NCBI GenBank assembly: GCA_964606695.1
Contig: CAZSHG010000005.1
Span: forward strand, 62,001-126,000
From: CAZSHG01 sp964606695 [NCBI: uncultured bacterium]
GTDB lineage: Bacteria > UBP14 > UBA6098
Direction of reading: 5' to 3'
Length of the DNA stretch: 64,000 nt
The position numbers and the translations under genes were made by a program. The notes under the pieces were generated by a model, which saw nothing but the letters and a program-made list of their open reading frames with translations, searched no databases and was not told where the DNA came from. Below are positions 18,105 through 26,579 of this stretch, piece after piece. Numbering within the stretch: position 1 is the first letter of the stretch; each line of letters begins with the position of its first letter.

Positions 18105-18132
18105 AATATACTAACTTTGCTCTTTAATTCAA
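18105..18132 (-). promoter_or_regulatory. Promoter of the secreted protein gene at 16724-18055
   Basis: On the minus strand TTGAAT (18132-18127), a 16-base spacer, then TATATT (18110-18105). The start codon is about 50 bases downstream, preceded by GGAGG. Confidence 0.6.
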
Positions 18133-18174
18133 TAAGTTTATTCCGCCCGGTTTATTAAATTTGCCTATAGGTTT

Positions 18175-19362
18175 TTAGAATTCAGCCCTACATGGAGAAC
18201 AGAGTATCTCTTCCCCCGGATCGTAAATACCGTCGGCGTCGTTCTGGAACCACGCTAATATGTGATATTCTCCCGGATCGAGGTCTTCCGGGACGACGAA
18301 ATCCACCTCGAAATTCCCCATGGCGCTGATAGTCGCGGTGCCGGAAGTGGGGTAAACTGACATCCTGCGTGCAATGTTGTGGAAGTCTGTCATGCCGCTA
18401 CTTCCCTGAGGGGAATCGAAATGCCTGTGATTTTCGACTACTGCGATCTTGAAAACACCGGTGCCATCGCCGGAAGCAACATTATAATTCACCCGAACTG
18501 TATTCGCGTCGATTACCCGCGCCCAGAGTTTGAATCGCTGGACATCGGTGTCCGATAGGGCGTTTGAAACATAGGAACCAATAACGGAGACAGATGTTGG
18601 ATCGGGAACCGCCTGTGCGGCAACATAAACCTGCGGCATACCTGAAACACCGTAGTAATCTCCCCTGCCGTCGTGCATTTCTTCATTATCCTCGCGGAAG
18701 GGGTCGATACCGGCTAAATCCGGATGCCATTCGACAGCGTAAACCGAATCGGCGTAGTTACTTAACACTGTCTGAACCGCCTCGGCGGCATCGGGGCAAT
18801 TAACGCAATTGACGTGTGAAAATTCCTCGATAAGGCACGAATGAACGAAGTCGGCGCTGATATTCACTATGGTCGTATCGCCGGAAACGACATCGATTTC
18901 CTCCTCGGCGGAAGGCGCGAACGCCCAACCGTCTATCCGGACGGTATGAGACCCGGCGCCGACTTCTATCGTTTCGTTCGAGTATCCCGAGGGCACACCG
19001 TCGATAAAAACTGGAGCGTCATCATAAGAACTCTCGACAAGGACATATCCGGTATCGGATATCTCGGAAAGCGTAAAAGCCGCGGTATCCGTCGCGTTGG
19101 TTTCGATAGCTATTATTATCGAATCTGGAGAAGCATCGTAGCCCGTTTTTGCCACCCTGATTGTATAATTACCGGCATCGAGTTCAATGGAAGCGTTCGT
19201 AGTAACGCCGCTCTGTATCTGCCCATTTATAAATACTACAGCGCCGGTGGGGTCAGATGTTACCACCAGCGTTCCCTTCTCGTCCGTGGGGCCGTTGCCG
19301 TCGTCGCAACCCGATATTATTAAAGCCGAAATTATTAATGCTATTATGAGGAATACTCTCAT
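18175..19362 (-). CDS. PEGA-domain lipoprotein with Omp28-like thioredoxin domain
   Basis: A 395-residue lipoprotein (lipobox LIISGC, Cys19). Two PEGA domains follow: about residues 30-100 (GTLVVTSDPTGAVVFINGQ) and 104-170 (VLVESSYDDAPVFIDG). PEGA domains are beta-sandwich modules found on the surfaces of bacteria. From about residue 175 there is an Omp28-type thioredoxin-like domain with CLIEEFSHVNCVNCPDAAEA (CxxC near 185-188) and GVSGMPQVYV as the cis-Pro region. It overlaps the polyferredoxin gene by four bases, so the two are probably made together. Confidence 0.85.
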   Translation of the reverse strand: MRVFLIIALIISALIISGCDDGNGPTDEKGTLVVTSDPTGAVVFINGQIQSGVTTNASIELDAGNYTIRVAKTGYDASPDSIIIAIETNATDTAAFTLSEISDTGYVLVESSYDDAPVFIDGVPSGYSNETIEVGAGSHTVRIDGWAFAPSAEEEIDVVSGDTTIVNISADFVHSCLIEEFSHVNCVNCPDAAEAVQTVLSNYADSVYAVEWHPDLAGIDPFREDNEEMHDGRGDYYGVSGMPQVYVAAQAVPDPTSVSVIGSYVSNALSDTDVQRFKLWARVIDANTVRVNYNVASGDGTGVFKIAVVENHRHFDSPQGSSGMTDFHNIARRMSVYPTSGTATISAMGNFEVDFVVPEDLDPGEYHILAWFQNDADGIYDPGEEILCSPCRAEF

Positions 19363-20309
19363 GTCGTCTCCGTTTTTTCGAAAGCACGTTGCTTATTTTT
19401 CATAACCTCGAAAATTGTTGTAACCCTTACGGCTTTGTGATTGCATGCGTCCAGGCAATTGCCGCATCGGATGCACGCGTGTCCGTTAGGGCTTTTGAAT
19501 ATATTGTGTTCGGTTGGACAATCGTAATAGCAAAGCATACAAGCCCTGCATCTATCCTGTTCAACATGGAACTGCAGAAGGCTTATGCCGTTGAATAGCC
19601 CCAAAAACGCTCCAACAGGACACATACCCCGGCAGAAAGGTCGGCGCATCATTAAGAATGCAATAAGGAATAGCCCCAGTATAATCATCTTGATGAGGTA
19701 ATTCCGCCCGAGAAGGCCTTTCAGTTCCGGGTGTAGCAGAACCTGCGGTATGCCGCCTTCGAGAGCGCCCTGCGGGCATATCTTACAAAACCAGGTCTGT
19801 CCCGGTTCGAATATCTCTTCCGTTTTTCCGGTTTCCGTATCGACGTAAGTCATCGTTTCGCCCGTTTCCTCGTCTATAATAGGCGTAACGCTGACAAGCG
19901 GGGCTATAATAACAAACACAATCAGAAAGAAGAATTTACCGTATTCGATCCATCCCGGGAGTCTAATATGCGGTAATTTGAGCTTTCGACCGAGTTTGAA
20001 TTCCATATCCTGAAGGAAACCGAAAGGACAAACCCATCCGCACGTAGCCCTTCCCAGTAAAACGCCAACAAGTCCCACCACACCGAGGACGTAAAATGGA
20101 ATCGCCTTCAGAGCGATGAAATGCTGTGCGCTTCCCGCCGGACAGCTGACCACCGCCGACGGACATGCGTAACAATTCAGCAGAGGAGAAACATAGGCCT
20201 TTAATTTACCCTGATAAATTTGCGGGTCGCCGCTCCAAGCCTTAAAAAAAGAATTAGGAAGGATCACGCCGAGGATCTGCGTAATCCTTCTGAGAAGGGT
20301 TCTTTTCAT
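19359..20309 (-). CDS. NapH/RdxA-like membrane polyferredoxin
   Basis: A 316-residue membrane protein with several hydrophobic segments (around 70-90, 122-142 and 207-222) and many Cys motifs: CYACPSAVVSCPAGS, CGWVCPFGF, CKICPQGA, CRGMCPVGA, then a 2[4Fe-4S] ferredoxin part (CRACMLCYYDCP and CIRCGNCLDACNHKA). The CGWVCPFG/CRGMCPVG pair is diagnostic of the NapH family, which moves electrons across the inner membrane. Upstream lies the tiny CxxC peptide that often accompanies such proteins; downstream it overlaps the Omp28/PEGA lipoprotein. The context suggests electron supply to exported thiols. Confidence 0.92.
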   Translation of the reverse strand: MKRTLLRRITQILGVILPNSFFKAWSGDPQIYQGKLKAYVSPLLNCYACPSAVVSCPAGSAQHFIALKAIPFYVLGVVGLVGVLLGRATCGWVCPFGFLQDMEFKLGRKLKLPHIRLPGWIEYGKFFFLIVFVIIAPLVSVTPIIDEETGETMTYVDTETGKTEEIFEPGQTWFCKICPQGALEGGIPQVLLHPELKGLLGRNYLIKMIILGLFLIAFLMMRRPFCRGMCPVGAFLGLFNGISLLQFHVEQDRCRACMLCYYDCPTEHNIFKSPNGHACIRCGNCLDACNHKAVRVTTIFEVMKNKQRAFEKTETT

Positions 20310-20322
20310 GATAGCCTATCTA

Positions 20323-20493
20323 TCAGCCTATTCCAATACAGGAAAGACATAATATCGTGGCGTTGGCCAGGACTTCCTCAACATCAAGGAGTTTTACCCC
20401 GTGCACAATAAAAACTCCGCAGAGAACCGTTATCAATATAAATAACAGTTTCCTCCACCACGGAAACACCGGTTCGTTAGCTTTCTTGGCCAC
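20323..20493 (-). CDS. CD1871A-like small membrane protein with CxxC motif
   Basis: A 56-residue protein starting at GTG 20493. It reads VAKKANEPVFPWWRK, then one membrane helix (LLFILITVLCGVFIVHGV), then VEEVLANATI and the ending CLSCIGIG. The pattern of short membrane peptide, -[A/N]xxICxxCIGIG end, and position just upstream of a NapH-like polyferredoxin matches the CD1871A family of CXXC-motif proteins. It starts 5 bases after HU and ends 13 bases before the polyferredoxin gene. No ATG is available in frame; the GTG has only a weak ribosome binding site. Confidence 0.8.
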   Translation of the reverse strand: MAKKANEPVFPWWRKLLFILITVLCGVFIVHGVKLLDVEEVLANATILCLSCIGIG

Positions 20494-20498
20494 TTTTC

Positions 20499-20813
20499 TT
20501 ATTTTTTCGGTTTTGGTTGTGGAACCAGATCCTTGAACGCCTTACTCGGCTTAAATACCGGGACATTCCGTTTCTTAATCGGAACGGGATCACCGGTTCT
20601 CGGGTTTCTTGCGACGCGGGGTTTACGGGTTTTCAACTTGAAAGTCCCGAATCGGCGTATCTCGATATTATTGCCTTCGGCCATAACCTCTTTGATAGCC
20701 TGCAACAACCCCTCGCAGATAACCGCGGTTTCCGTCTTCGTGAAACCGGTCATTTCAGCCACTCTCTCGACGAGATCGGCCTTGGTGACTACGTCTTTTC
20801 CTTTTGCAACCAT
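20499..20813 (-). CDS. HU/IHF-family DNA-binding protein
   Basis: A 104-residue HU-type histone-like protein. The N-terminal helices are VTKADLVERVAEMTGFTKTE, and the beta-arm signature is IEIRRFGTFKLKTRKPRVARNPRTG, with the conserved Pro of the DNA-intercalating arm (RNPRTGDPVPI). The C-terminal tail PQPKPKK is slightly longer and more basic than usual. It bends DNA in the nucleoid. It has its own promoter at 20850-20878 and a GGAGGAGC ribosome binding site. The genes at 20323 and 19359 may be expressed by read-through from it. Confidence 0.95.
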   Translation of the reverse strand: MVAKGKDVVTKADLVERVAEMTGFTKTETAVICEGLLQAIKEVMAEGNNIEIRRFGTFKLKTRKPRVARNPRTGDPVPIKKRNVPVFKPSKAFKDLVPQPKPKK

Positions 20814-20849
20814 GCTCCTCCTAACCCTGTTCGTAATTCATTGAGTAGT

Positions 20850-20878
20850 ATTATACTAATTGTCATCGATATTCACAA
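20850..20878 (-). promoter_or_regulatory. Promoter of the HU gene
   Basis: On the minus strand TTGTGA (20878-20873), 17 bases, then a perfect TATAAT (20855-20850). The -35 box lies inside the 3' end of the transglycosylase gene. The leader to the ATG at 20813 is about 30 bases. Confidence 0.72.
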
Positions 20879-23696
20879 GCAGAATATCGCCGACGTGCAA
20901 AATTTTCGGGTCAATCGAAGAATTATCTCTCAAAATCGCGTCCGTTGTCGTTCCATACTTACGGGCTATTGTCCACACCGTTTCGCCCCTGGAAACCTTA
21001 TGAATGATAGGTTCCGGGCTATTGGAGAAACCGGCGGACGATATGACGGCGTGGATATTGAGGACTTCGCCCACGCTGAGCATATCCGAGGTCTTATTAT
21101 TCCATTCCTTTATTTCCGCCGTTGATACTCCGTATCTGACGGCAATCTCGCTTAGCGTTTCCCCGGACTCGACTTCGTGGCGAATAAGACTCGGCTTTTC
21201 CGAAATAGACGGCGCAGAGACGCCTTTTATAGTGAGTCTTTCGCCGGGGATAATAATATCGTCTGTTCTGGAATTCCAGCTCTTGATGCCGCCAACCGAG
21301 ACACCGTAAAGACGCGCAATGCTTGTCAGGTTCTCCCCCGCAACCACCTGATGGATGACCGCGACGTCCTCGTTGGAAACCGAGGTATTTATCCTGAGAA
21401 TTTGCCCGGCGGATATTCTATCGGACGATAGATTGTTTTCCAGTTTAATTGCCGATACCGAAGTGTGGTATTTTTCCGCTATACCGCTAAGGGTTTCACC
21501 GGATTTGACCTTATGATCGACGCTTCTTTGTGTTCCTCCTGAAACGGCGACGACTTTATCCGTATATATGGTCAGCTTATCGCCAATCTGTAATCTCGTA
21601 TCGGACTTGCTATTCCAGCGTTGGATGGCCTCGACAGTAACATCGTAGGCTCTGGCGATTTTACCGAGGGTGTCCCCCTTTTTGACGGAATATACCACTC
21701 TTGTTCGATTCTGCGTATATCCGCCTGTTCCGGTGGTCGAATTCGAGACGATTTGGATCTTCTGGCCGATTTGCAGAGTTGCATTAGTCGAAAGGCCGTT
21801 CCAGGTGATCAGGTCTGATACGTGGACGTTGTATCTACGGGCAATCGACCACAGCGACTCGCCTCTTTGGACAGTATGGACGATCTTCCCCATCGGTTCG
21901 CGACGGGATTCGCCTGCGAGTAACACCAATACTTGCCCCGGATATATCGTCGAGTTCTCTGTGAGGTCGTTCCATTCGAGCAAATCGCTTGTGCGGACTG
22001 CAAACCTCGCGGCAATGGTGCTCGGCGTATCGCCGGATTTCACTGTGTATGTGGTTTTCGTCTTTCCAACCGGAATACTAAGCCGCATACCGGGTTTAAT
22101 AATCGAGCCGCGACCGAGGTTATTGGCGAGCAACAAGTCTTCTAAAGTAACGTTATTGTTCTCAGCAATTTCGGATAAGGTGTCGTCCTTACGGACAGTG
22201 TAATATCTGCTTACCATTCCCCCCGACGGGACGGATTCGGCAGGCGTTGGCGCGGAACCCTTCGCCGCGAGTTGTTTTGCCGCCTGAGGCGAAACGGGAA
22301 TCACAAGCTCCTGCCCTATACTAAGCCGATGAGCGCTGGAGAGACGATTAGTCTCGGCGAGAAGCGAAACGCGCGTGCCGTAGTGATATGCTATTTCCGA
22401 GAGCGTCTCCCCTTTCTTGACTTTGTGCCGCGCCCAAACGGTTTTTTCTTCTTCCGGGATTTGCGCGTATCTATCCTGGAAACCGGCCGCCTTACCCTCA
22501 GGAATGCGAACGGGATATGCCGTAACGTCGGGCGGCGTGCAATAGCGCAGTATTTCCGGATTCAGTTCCTGGATGAAGTCCAGTGTCGTATCCGTGCACT
22601 GAGCTATCAGGTCGAGGTTCGTGGGGTCATCGACCTCGGTGTATTCGAATTTATATGGTTCCTCAAGAATGATATTGAAACCGTAAACCTCGGGATTTTT
22701 CGCTATGATAAGAGCGGCCATGAAAAGCGGGACGTAATTCTCGGTCTCGGTCGGTAAATCCAAATCCCAATATGATTTAACTCCCTGGCTTTTGATCGAT
22801 CTGGCAATTCTCCCGTCACCACAATTATAGGCCGCGAGACAGAGTTCCCAATCCCCGAACTTTTTATATAGACTCTCGAAGTAATCTGCGGCGGCAATAG
22901 TAGCCTTCTCCGGGTCTCTTCGTTCGTCCAGCCACCAATTGACCTCGAGATCGAAGATTTTTCCTGTAGATTTAATGAACTGCCACAATCCCATAGCGTG
23001 CGCCCAGCTATATGCGCCCGGGGCAAAACCCGATTCTACAAGTGGAAGATAGGCCAAATCCAACGGCAGTCCCCGAGAGGCGAAAATTTCCTGTATCATC
23101 GGCAGATACCTGCCGGAACGCTGTAACCATAGGGTGTATGGCTCGCGGAGATCCGTCTGGAGATAGATTATTTTCTCTTTCACCCTATCGTTCCAAATGA
23201 CCGGGAAATCGAATTCGCCGGAAAGGGCTTTTGGGAGTTTGCCCGCAAGTTCGGAAAGCCTTCGGCGCGTATCTTCTGATAAAGCCCTATCCTCGAGCGC
23301 CACGGAAAGAACAATCGGCGCGGCGGTAACGTCCAGGCTCTCTGAATGCGCCAGGGCAAACCGATAATCATAAGCGATTTCTCTTAATAGAAGGTCAGTG
23401 CGTGTGGAAAGATCCACCTCATCCGCGACATCGACCTGGGAGATTATTCGCAGGGCCTCGTCGAAATCCTCACAGGCCTTGCCCCAATCGCGTTTCATAT
23501 TATGCGCAACTCCCTTAGCGTAGGCCTCTTCAGCATCCTGGAGCATTTCGTAAGCCGGATTCGAACCCTCTTCCTCGGTAATCGCCGTCTTGCCGTTCCC
23601 GGATTTAACTACCAGTTCGTTATGAACACAACCGGACATGAATACTACAACATAGGCCGTGAAAACCGCAATCGATGTCTTTCGGATCGAACTCAT
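20856..23696 (-). CDS. MltD-like lytic transglycosylase with nine LysM domains
   Basis: A 946-residue exported murein hydrolase. It has a lipoprotein-like signal (VVFMSGC, Cys22), a helical N-terminal region, and an SLT domain at about residues 190-320 with the catalytic Glu in LPLVESGFAPGAYSW (near 218) and GLWQFI, AAYNCGDGRI. Nine LysM peptidoglycan-binding modules of about 45 residues then run from about 410 to the end, separated by short Ser/Thr/Gly linkers. It cleaves glycan strands to 1,6-anhydro-MurNAc. MltD proteins usually have two to five LysM, so nine is many. A strong promoter is at 23736-23764. Confidence 0.93.
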   Translation of the reverse strand: MSSIRKTSIAVFTAYVVVFMSGCVHNELVVKSGNGKTAITEEEGSNPAYEMLQDAEEAYAKGVAHNMKRDWGKACEDFDEALRIISQVDVADEVDLSTRTDLLLREIAYDYRFALAHSESLDVTAAPIVLSVALEDRALSEDTRRRLSELAGKLPKALSGEFDFPVIWNDRVKEKIIYLQTDLREPYTLWLQRSGRYLPMIQEIFASRGLPLDLAYLPLVESGFAPGAYSWAHAMGLWQFIKSTGKIFDLEVNWWLDERRDPEKATIAAADYFESLYKKFGDWELCLAAYNCGDGRIARSIKSQGVKSYWDLDLPTETENYVPLFMAALIIAKNPEVYGFNIILEEPYKFEYTEVDDPTNLDLIAQCTDTTLDFIQELNPEILRYCTPPDVTAYPVRIPEGKAAGFQDRYAQIPEEEKTVWARHKVKKGETLSEIAYHYGTRVSLLAETNRLSSAHRLSIGQELVIPVSPQAAKQLAAKGSAPTPAESVPSGGMVSRYYTVRKDDTLSEIAENNNVTLEDLLLANNLGRGSIIKPGMRLSIPVGKTKTTYTVKSGDTPSTIAARFAVRTSDLLEWNDLTENSTIYPGQVLVLLAGESRREPMGKIVHTVQRGESLWSIARRYNVHVSDLITWNGLSTNATLQIGQKIQIVSNSTTGTGGYTQNRTRVVYSVKKGDTLGKIARAYDVTVEAIQRWNSKSDTRLQIGDKLTIYTDKVVAVSGGTQRSVDHKVKSGETLSGIAEKYHTSVSAIKLENNLSSDRISAGQILRINTSVSNEDVAVIHQVVAGENLTSIARLYGVSVGGIKSWNSRTDDIIIPGERLTIKGVSAPSISEKPSLIRHEVESGETLSEIAVRYGVSTAEIKEWNNKTSDMLSVGEVLNIHAVISSAGFSNSPEPIIHKVSRGETVWTIARKYGTTTDAILRDNSSIDPKILHVGDILLVNIDDN

Positions 23697-23735
23697 TATT
23701 TATGATCATGTAAAACAGATTCCTAATTTCTATTC

Positions 23736-23764
23736 ATATTATTTTTCAACTCGTTATATGTCAA
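23736..23764 (-). promoter_or_regulatory. Consensus promoter of the lytic transglycosylase gene
   Basis: On the minus strand TTGACA (23764-23759), 17 bases, TAATAT (23741-23736); the start codon is 40 bases downstream. The rest of the 244-base gap (23697-23940) is AT-rich, with a run of eight or more T and no other feature that I can see. Confidence 0.8.
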
Positions 23765-23940
23765 AGACTTTTTAGCAGTTAACCGTTTTTTTTTGTTTGA
23801 GGGATAATGAATATTATCCATATCCGCCTATAATATAATGAGTTACAGTATTTATATCACTTATTACTAAAAATAACTCCCTTTTTCTCGTGCCTTATCG
23901 GGCGGTTAGTTATGAGCATGGAAAACGGATTTTCGCCAGT

Positions 23941-24678
23941 TTAAGCGAAAAAATAATAGGCTATTCCCGAGGCCACGACCTGAACGGTTAGATTATCAAG
24001 GCCGTGTATGCTGATAGCCTCCGTAATCGTCACGGCGAAAGAAACCAGCAAAGCGGCAATTAGCCCCGTATCGCAGGGCTTACCGAGAAACAATAGCGAT
24101 ATATAAGCCGCGAAATACCCGACCATAAAAACCGACAACGAGCCTTCAAAGCTCCTTGTAGCGGGCACTCCACCGAGGGAAGGAACTTTATATTTGTGTT
24201 TACCGTATCTAACGCCAACCGGTTCGGCTATGGCGTCTCCCCAACCGGCGACGAGATACCCGACTACGGCATATCCGGGGAAGAGGATGTTCGAGAGAAT
24301 TCCTCCAAGAGCGGTTGATACGAGGGGAATTATCACGAAAAGCTTGCGTCGAGGCGCGTCGGTTTCGCGGGCTACGGCTTCGAAAAACGGGTAACCGTAA
24401 CCGCGAAAAACGCCGTAAACAACCCATATAGATGTAAGAATGCCAAAAAGAACTACGCCTTTCAAACCCGATATAAATTGAACCGCGCAGGCAAGTGTGA
24501 AAATTCCGAAATGGAAAATCTTTCGTGTGTAGCCGGTTTTAAGTCGCTTTTTCGTCTTCAACCAACCGACAAAGAAGCCCCATATAATAAGGAATATAGT
24601 AGAAGGTAGGCCAATCCATAAAACGGTCTGCCAGTCGGGAATGGTTCTCAGTAAAAAGGATTCCAGGACTTCGCTCAT
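23941..24678 (-). CDS. Dolichol/phytol kinase-like (DGK1/VTE5) membrane protein
   Basis: A 245-residue protein with about seven hydrophobic segments. It resembles the CTP-dependent diacylglycerol/dolichol/phytol kinase group, which is related to phosphatidate cytidylyltransferases. Evidence: the basic cytoplasmic motif TGYTRKIFHFGIFTLA near residue 50 (R-K-x-x-H), and GWGDAIAEPVGVRYGKHKY near 145 (GDA-x-A-x-x-G-x-x-x-G), followed by GVPATRSFEGSLSVF. These enzymes phosphorylate isoprenoid or lipid alcohols. It is 15 bases from an acyl-CoA ligase gene, suggesting a lipid role. Confidence 0.82.
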   Translation of the reverse strand: MSEVLESFLLRTIPDWQTVLWIGLPSTIFLIIWGFFVGWLKTKKRLKTGYTRKIFHFGIFTLACAVQFISGLKGVVLFGILTSIWVVYGVFRGYGYPFFEAVARETDAPRRKLFVIIPLVSTALGGILSNILFPGYAVVGYLVAGWGDAIAEPVGVRYGKHKYKVPSLGGVPATRSFEGSLSVFMVGYFAAYISLLFLGKPCDTGLIAALLVSFAVTITEAISIHGLDNLTVQVVASGIAYYFFA

Positions 24679-24693
24679 TATTAACCGTGAAAT

Positions 24694-26382
24694 TTATATT
24701 TCGATTTTCTTGCCGTCGAAGAGGTAGCGTTTTATCTTGCGCGTGGAGGTTTTCGGGAATTCCTCCTGCTGTATTTTGAAGTTCTTCACACGCTTATACG
24801 GCGCTATCCGCTGGTTCACTCGATTTATTACGTCTTTGAAAAGACTTTCCAGGTTGTCGTCCGTCGTGCTCTTGCCATCGTGGTCGAGGGCGTCGAAATC
24901 CGGGACGATAATGGCGAAAGGCTCTTCATTATTGTTCCTTACGTAGCCGATAACGAGGGATTCCAAAATATAGGGCGATTTATTTATCTGCTCTTCGATT
25001 TCCTCCGGATACACGTTTTTACCGCCGGCTGTAACGATCAGGTTTTTCTCTCTGCCCTTCAGGAAAAGATAACCTTCGTTGTCTATGACTCCGAGATCGC
25101 CGGTTTTGAACCACCCATCATCGGTGAAAGCTTCGCGGGTAGCGTCTTGATTTTTATAATATTGCTCGAAAACGGGTTCGCCTTTGGCGAGGACCTCCCC
25201 CACTCCCTCCCTGTTCGGATCGGCTATTTTCAGCTCGACGCCGTCGATAGGAGGGCCGACCGATTCCGGTTTATTCTTATCCGATGGATTTGCGGCCAGG
25301 ACTGGAGACGTTTCGGTAAGGCCGTATCCCTGAATGCACGTAACGCCAAAGCTATTGAAAAACTCCACAATATCCGGCCTGATTGCCGCCCCACCGGCTA
25401 CCATAAGCCTTAATCCGGCGAAACCTATCTTATTTCTGAAAGGTTTCATTATCGACTTTCCCGAATGGCTGTTGAAAGCTGTATCTATGACCTTCGTGAT
25501 CCCCAGCGCGGAATTGAAGATTGTATTCGCGACAATCCCCTTATCCTTGAGACCTCTTTGAATGCCGACATAGAATTTTTCGAAAAGCAGTGGAACGCCG
25601 AGGATTATAGTGGCGTCGGAAGCCTGGATATCCTCGAGAATCTCCTTGCCACGCAACGCTCTCGCGTAACATATTCCACAACCCAGGGTAAGCGGCAATA
25701 AGAAGCCACAGGTCGCCTCGAACGCGTGGTGTAATGGAAGAACCGAAATAAAATTATCATCGGGATATAAATCGAGTCTTTTCGGCATGGCGTTTATATC
25801 AGATAAGATATTCCGATGCGTTAGGATAACTCCTTTGGGAGAACCGGTTGTGCCGGACGTATAAATTATCGCGGCGGGGACATTATCGTTTTCGGGGTAG
25901 CGGGGTTCTAATGGAGCGGTTTCGCCTGAGATTATTCGGGCGAGGTTCTCGAGTTTGTAATACTTCAAATCCGTAAGGGGTTCTTCCCCCTCTTCGGCCA
26001 GGCGGTCATAGTAGCTATCGGCGACGAAAATCGCTTTCGCCTCGGAATGTCTTATAATATGTCTGTGTTCCTGGGGGCGAAGATTGGCGTCGAGTGGAAC
26101 TACGGTGCATCCGGCTGTTTGTATTCCCAGATATGCGATAGCCCATTCCGGGCAATTGGAGCCGAGTAGCGCGATATGAGTTCCCCTGTCGAATCCTTCT
26201 TTCTGGATAAAAGACGCGATTTTTACATAACCGCTAACGAGCTGGCGGTAGGTAATAACGCGGGGTTGTTTATCAGGAATATTGACCATCAAAGCCCGCC
26301 GCGATTGGTCGCGATCTGCGGCTTTCTCCACGGCTTCTGGAATGCTCATTCCCATGATATTCGAGGTAACCTTATTTTGCAT
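24694..26382 (-). CDS. Long-chain fatty-acid-CoA ligase (AMP-binding)
   Basis: A 562-residue adenylate-forming enzyme that activates fatty acids with ATP and CoA. Motifs: P-loop-like AIIYTSGTTGSPKGVILTH near residue 171, GYGLTETSPVLAANP near 353 (A5), the hinge GDLGVIDNEGYLFLKGREKNLI near 431-452, and the catalytic C-terminal Lys in FPKTSTRKIKRYLF. The length is slightly short of FadD/long-chain members. The N-terminus (MQNKVTSNIMGMSIPEA) is fixed by AAGGAA before the ATG; no signal peptide is present. It is transcribed with the lipid kinase-like gene downstream. Confidence 0.93.
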   Translation of the reverse strand: MQNKVTSNIMGMSIPEAVEKAADRDQSRRALMVNIPDKQPRVITYRQLVSGYVKIASFIQKEGFDRGTHIALLGSNCPEWAIAYLGIQTAGCTVVPLDANLRPQEHRHIIRHSEAKAIFVADSYYDRLAEEGEEPLTDLKYYKLENLARIISGETAPLEPRYPENDNVPAAIIYTSGTTGSPKGVILTHRNILSDINAMPKRLDLYPDDNFISVLPLHHAFEATCGFLLPLTLGCGICYARALRGKEILEDIQASDATIILGVPLLFEKFYVGIQRGLKDKGIVANTIFNSALGITKVIDTAFNSHSGKSIMKPFRNKIGFAGLRLMVAGGAAIRPDIVEFFNSFGVTCIQGYGLTETSPVLAANPSDKNKPESVGPPIDGVELKIADPNREGVGEVLAKGEPVFEQYYKNQDATREAFTDDGWFKTGDLGVIDNEGYLFLKGREKNLIVTAGGKNVYPEEIEEQINKSPYILESLVIGYVRNNNEEPFAIIVPDFDALDHDGKSTTDDNLESLFKDVINRVNQRIAPYKRVKNFKIQQEEFPKTSTRKIKRYLFDGKKIEI

Positions 26383-26495
26383 TTTTTCGTTCCTTATTAT
26401 AAATTCCGTCGTCGTTTTTTAAGTTACCCGGTTTTTCTTCTTTCGCAAGCGAAACTTAAGTGAAAAACGGCAATCGATATTTATTGTTATTCCCC

Positions 26496-26524
26496 TTGAC
26501 ACACGCGATTATTTATTATATTTT
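26496..26524 (+). promoter_or_regulatory. Promoter of the glycolytic operon
   Basis: TTGACA at 26496-26501; -10 candidates are TATATT at 26517-26522 (15-base spacer) or TATTTT at 26519-26524 (17-base spacer). An AAGGAGG ribosome binding site precedes the ATG at 26580. A TATAAT facing the other way (26396-26401, minus strand) may serve the acyl-CoA ligase, though its -35 is weak. Confidence 0.65.
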
Positions 26525-26579
26525 TACTCGACGATTGATTCCGACTATCTAAGTTTATGTCGTTTAAGGAGGTATAGAA

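Noticed and set aside
23697-23940. Possible small RNA in the AT-rich gap
   Set aside because: No hairpin with T tract and no conserved element visible; only the transglycosylase promoter is supported.
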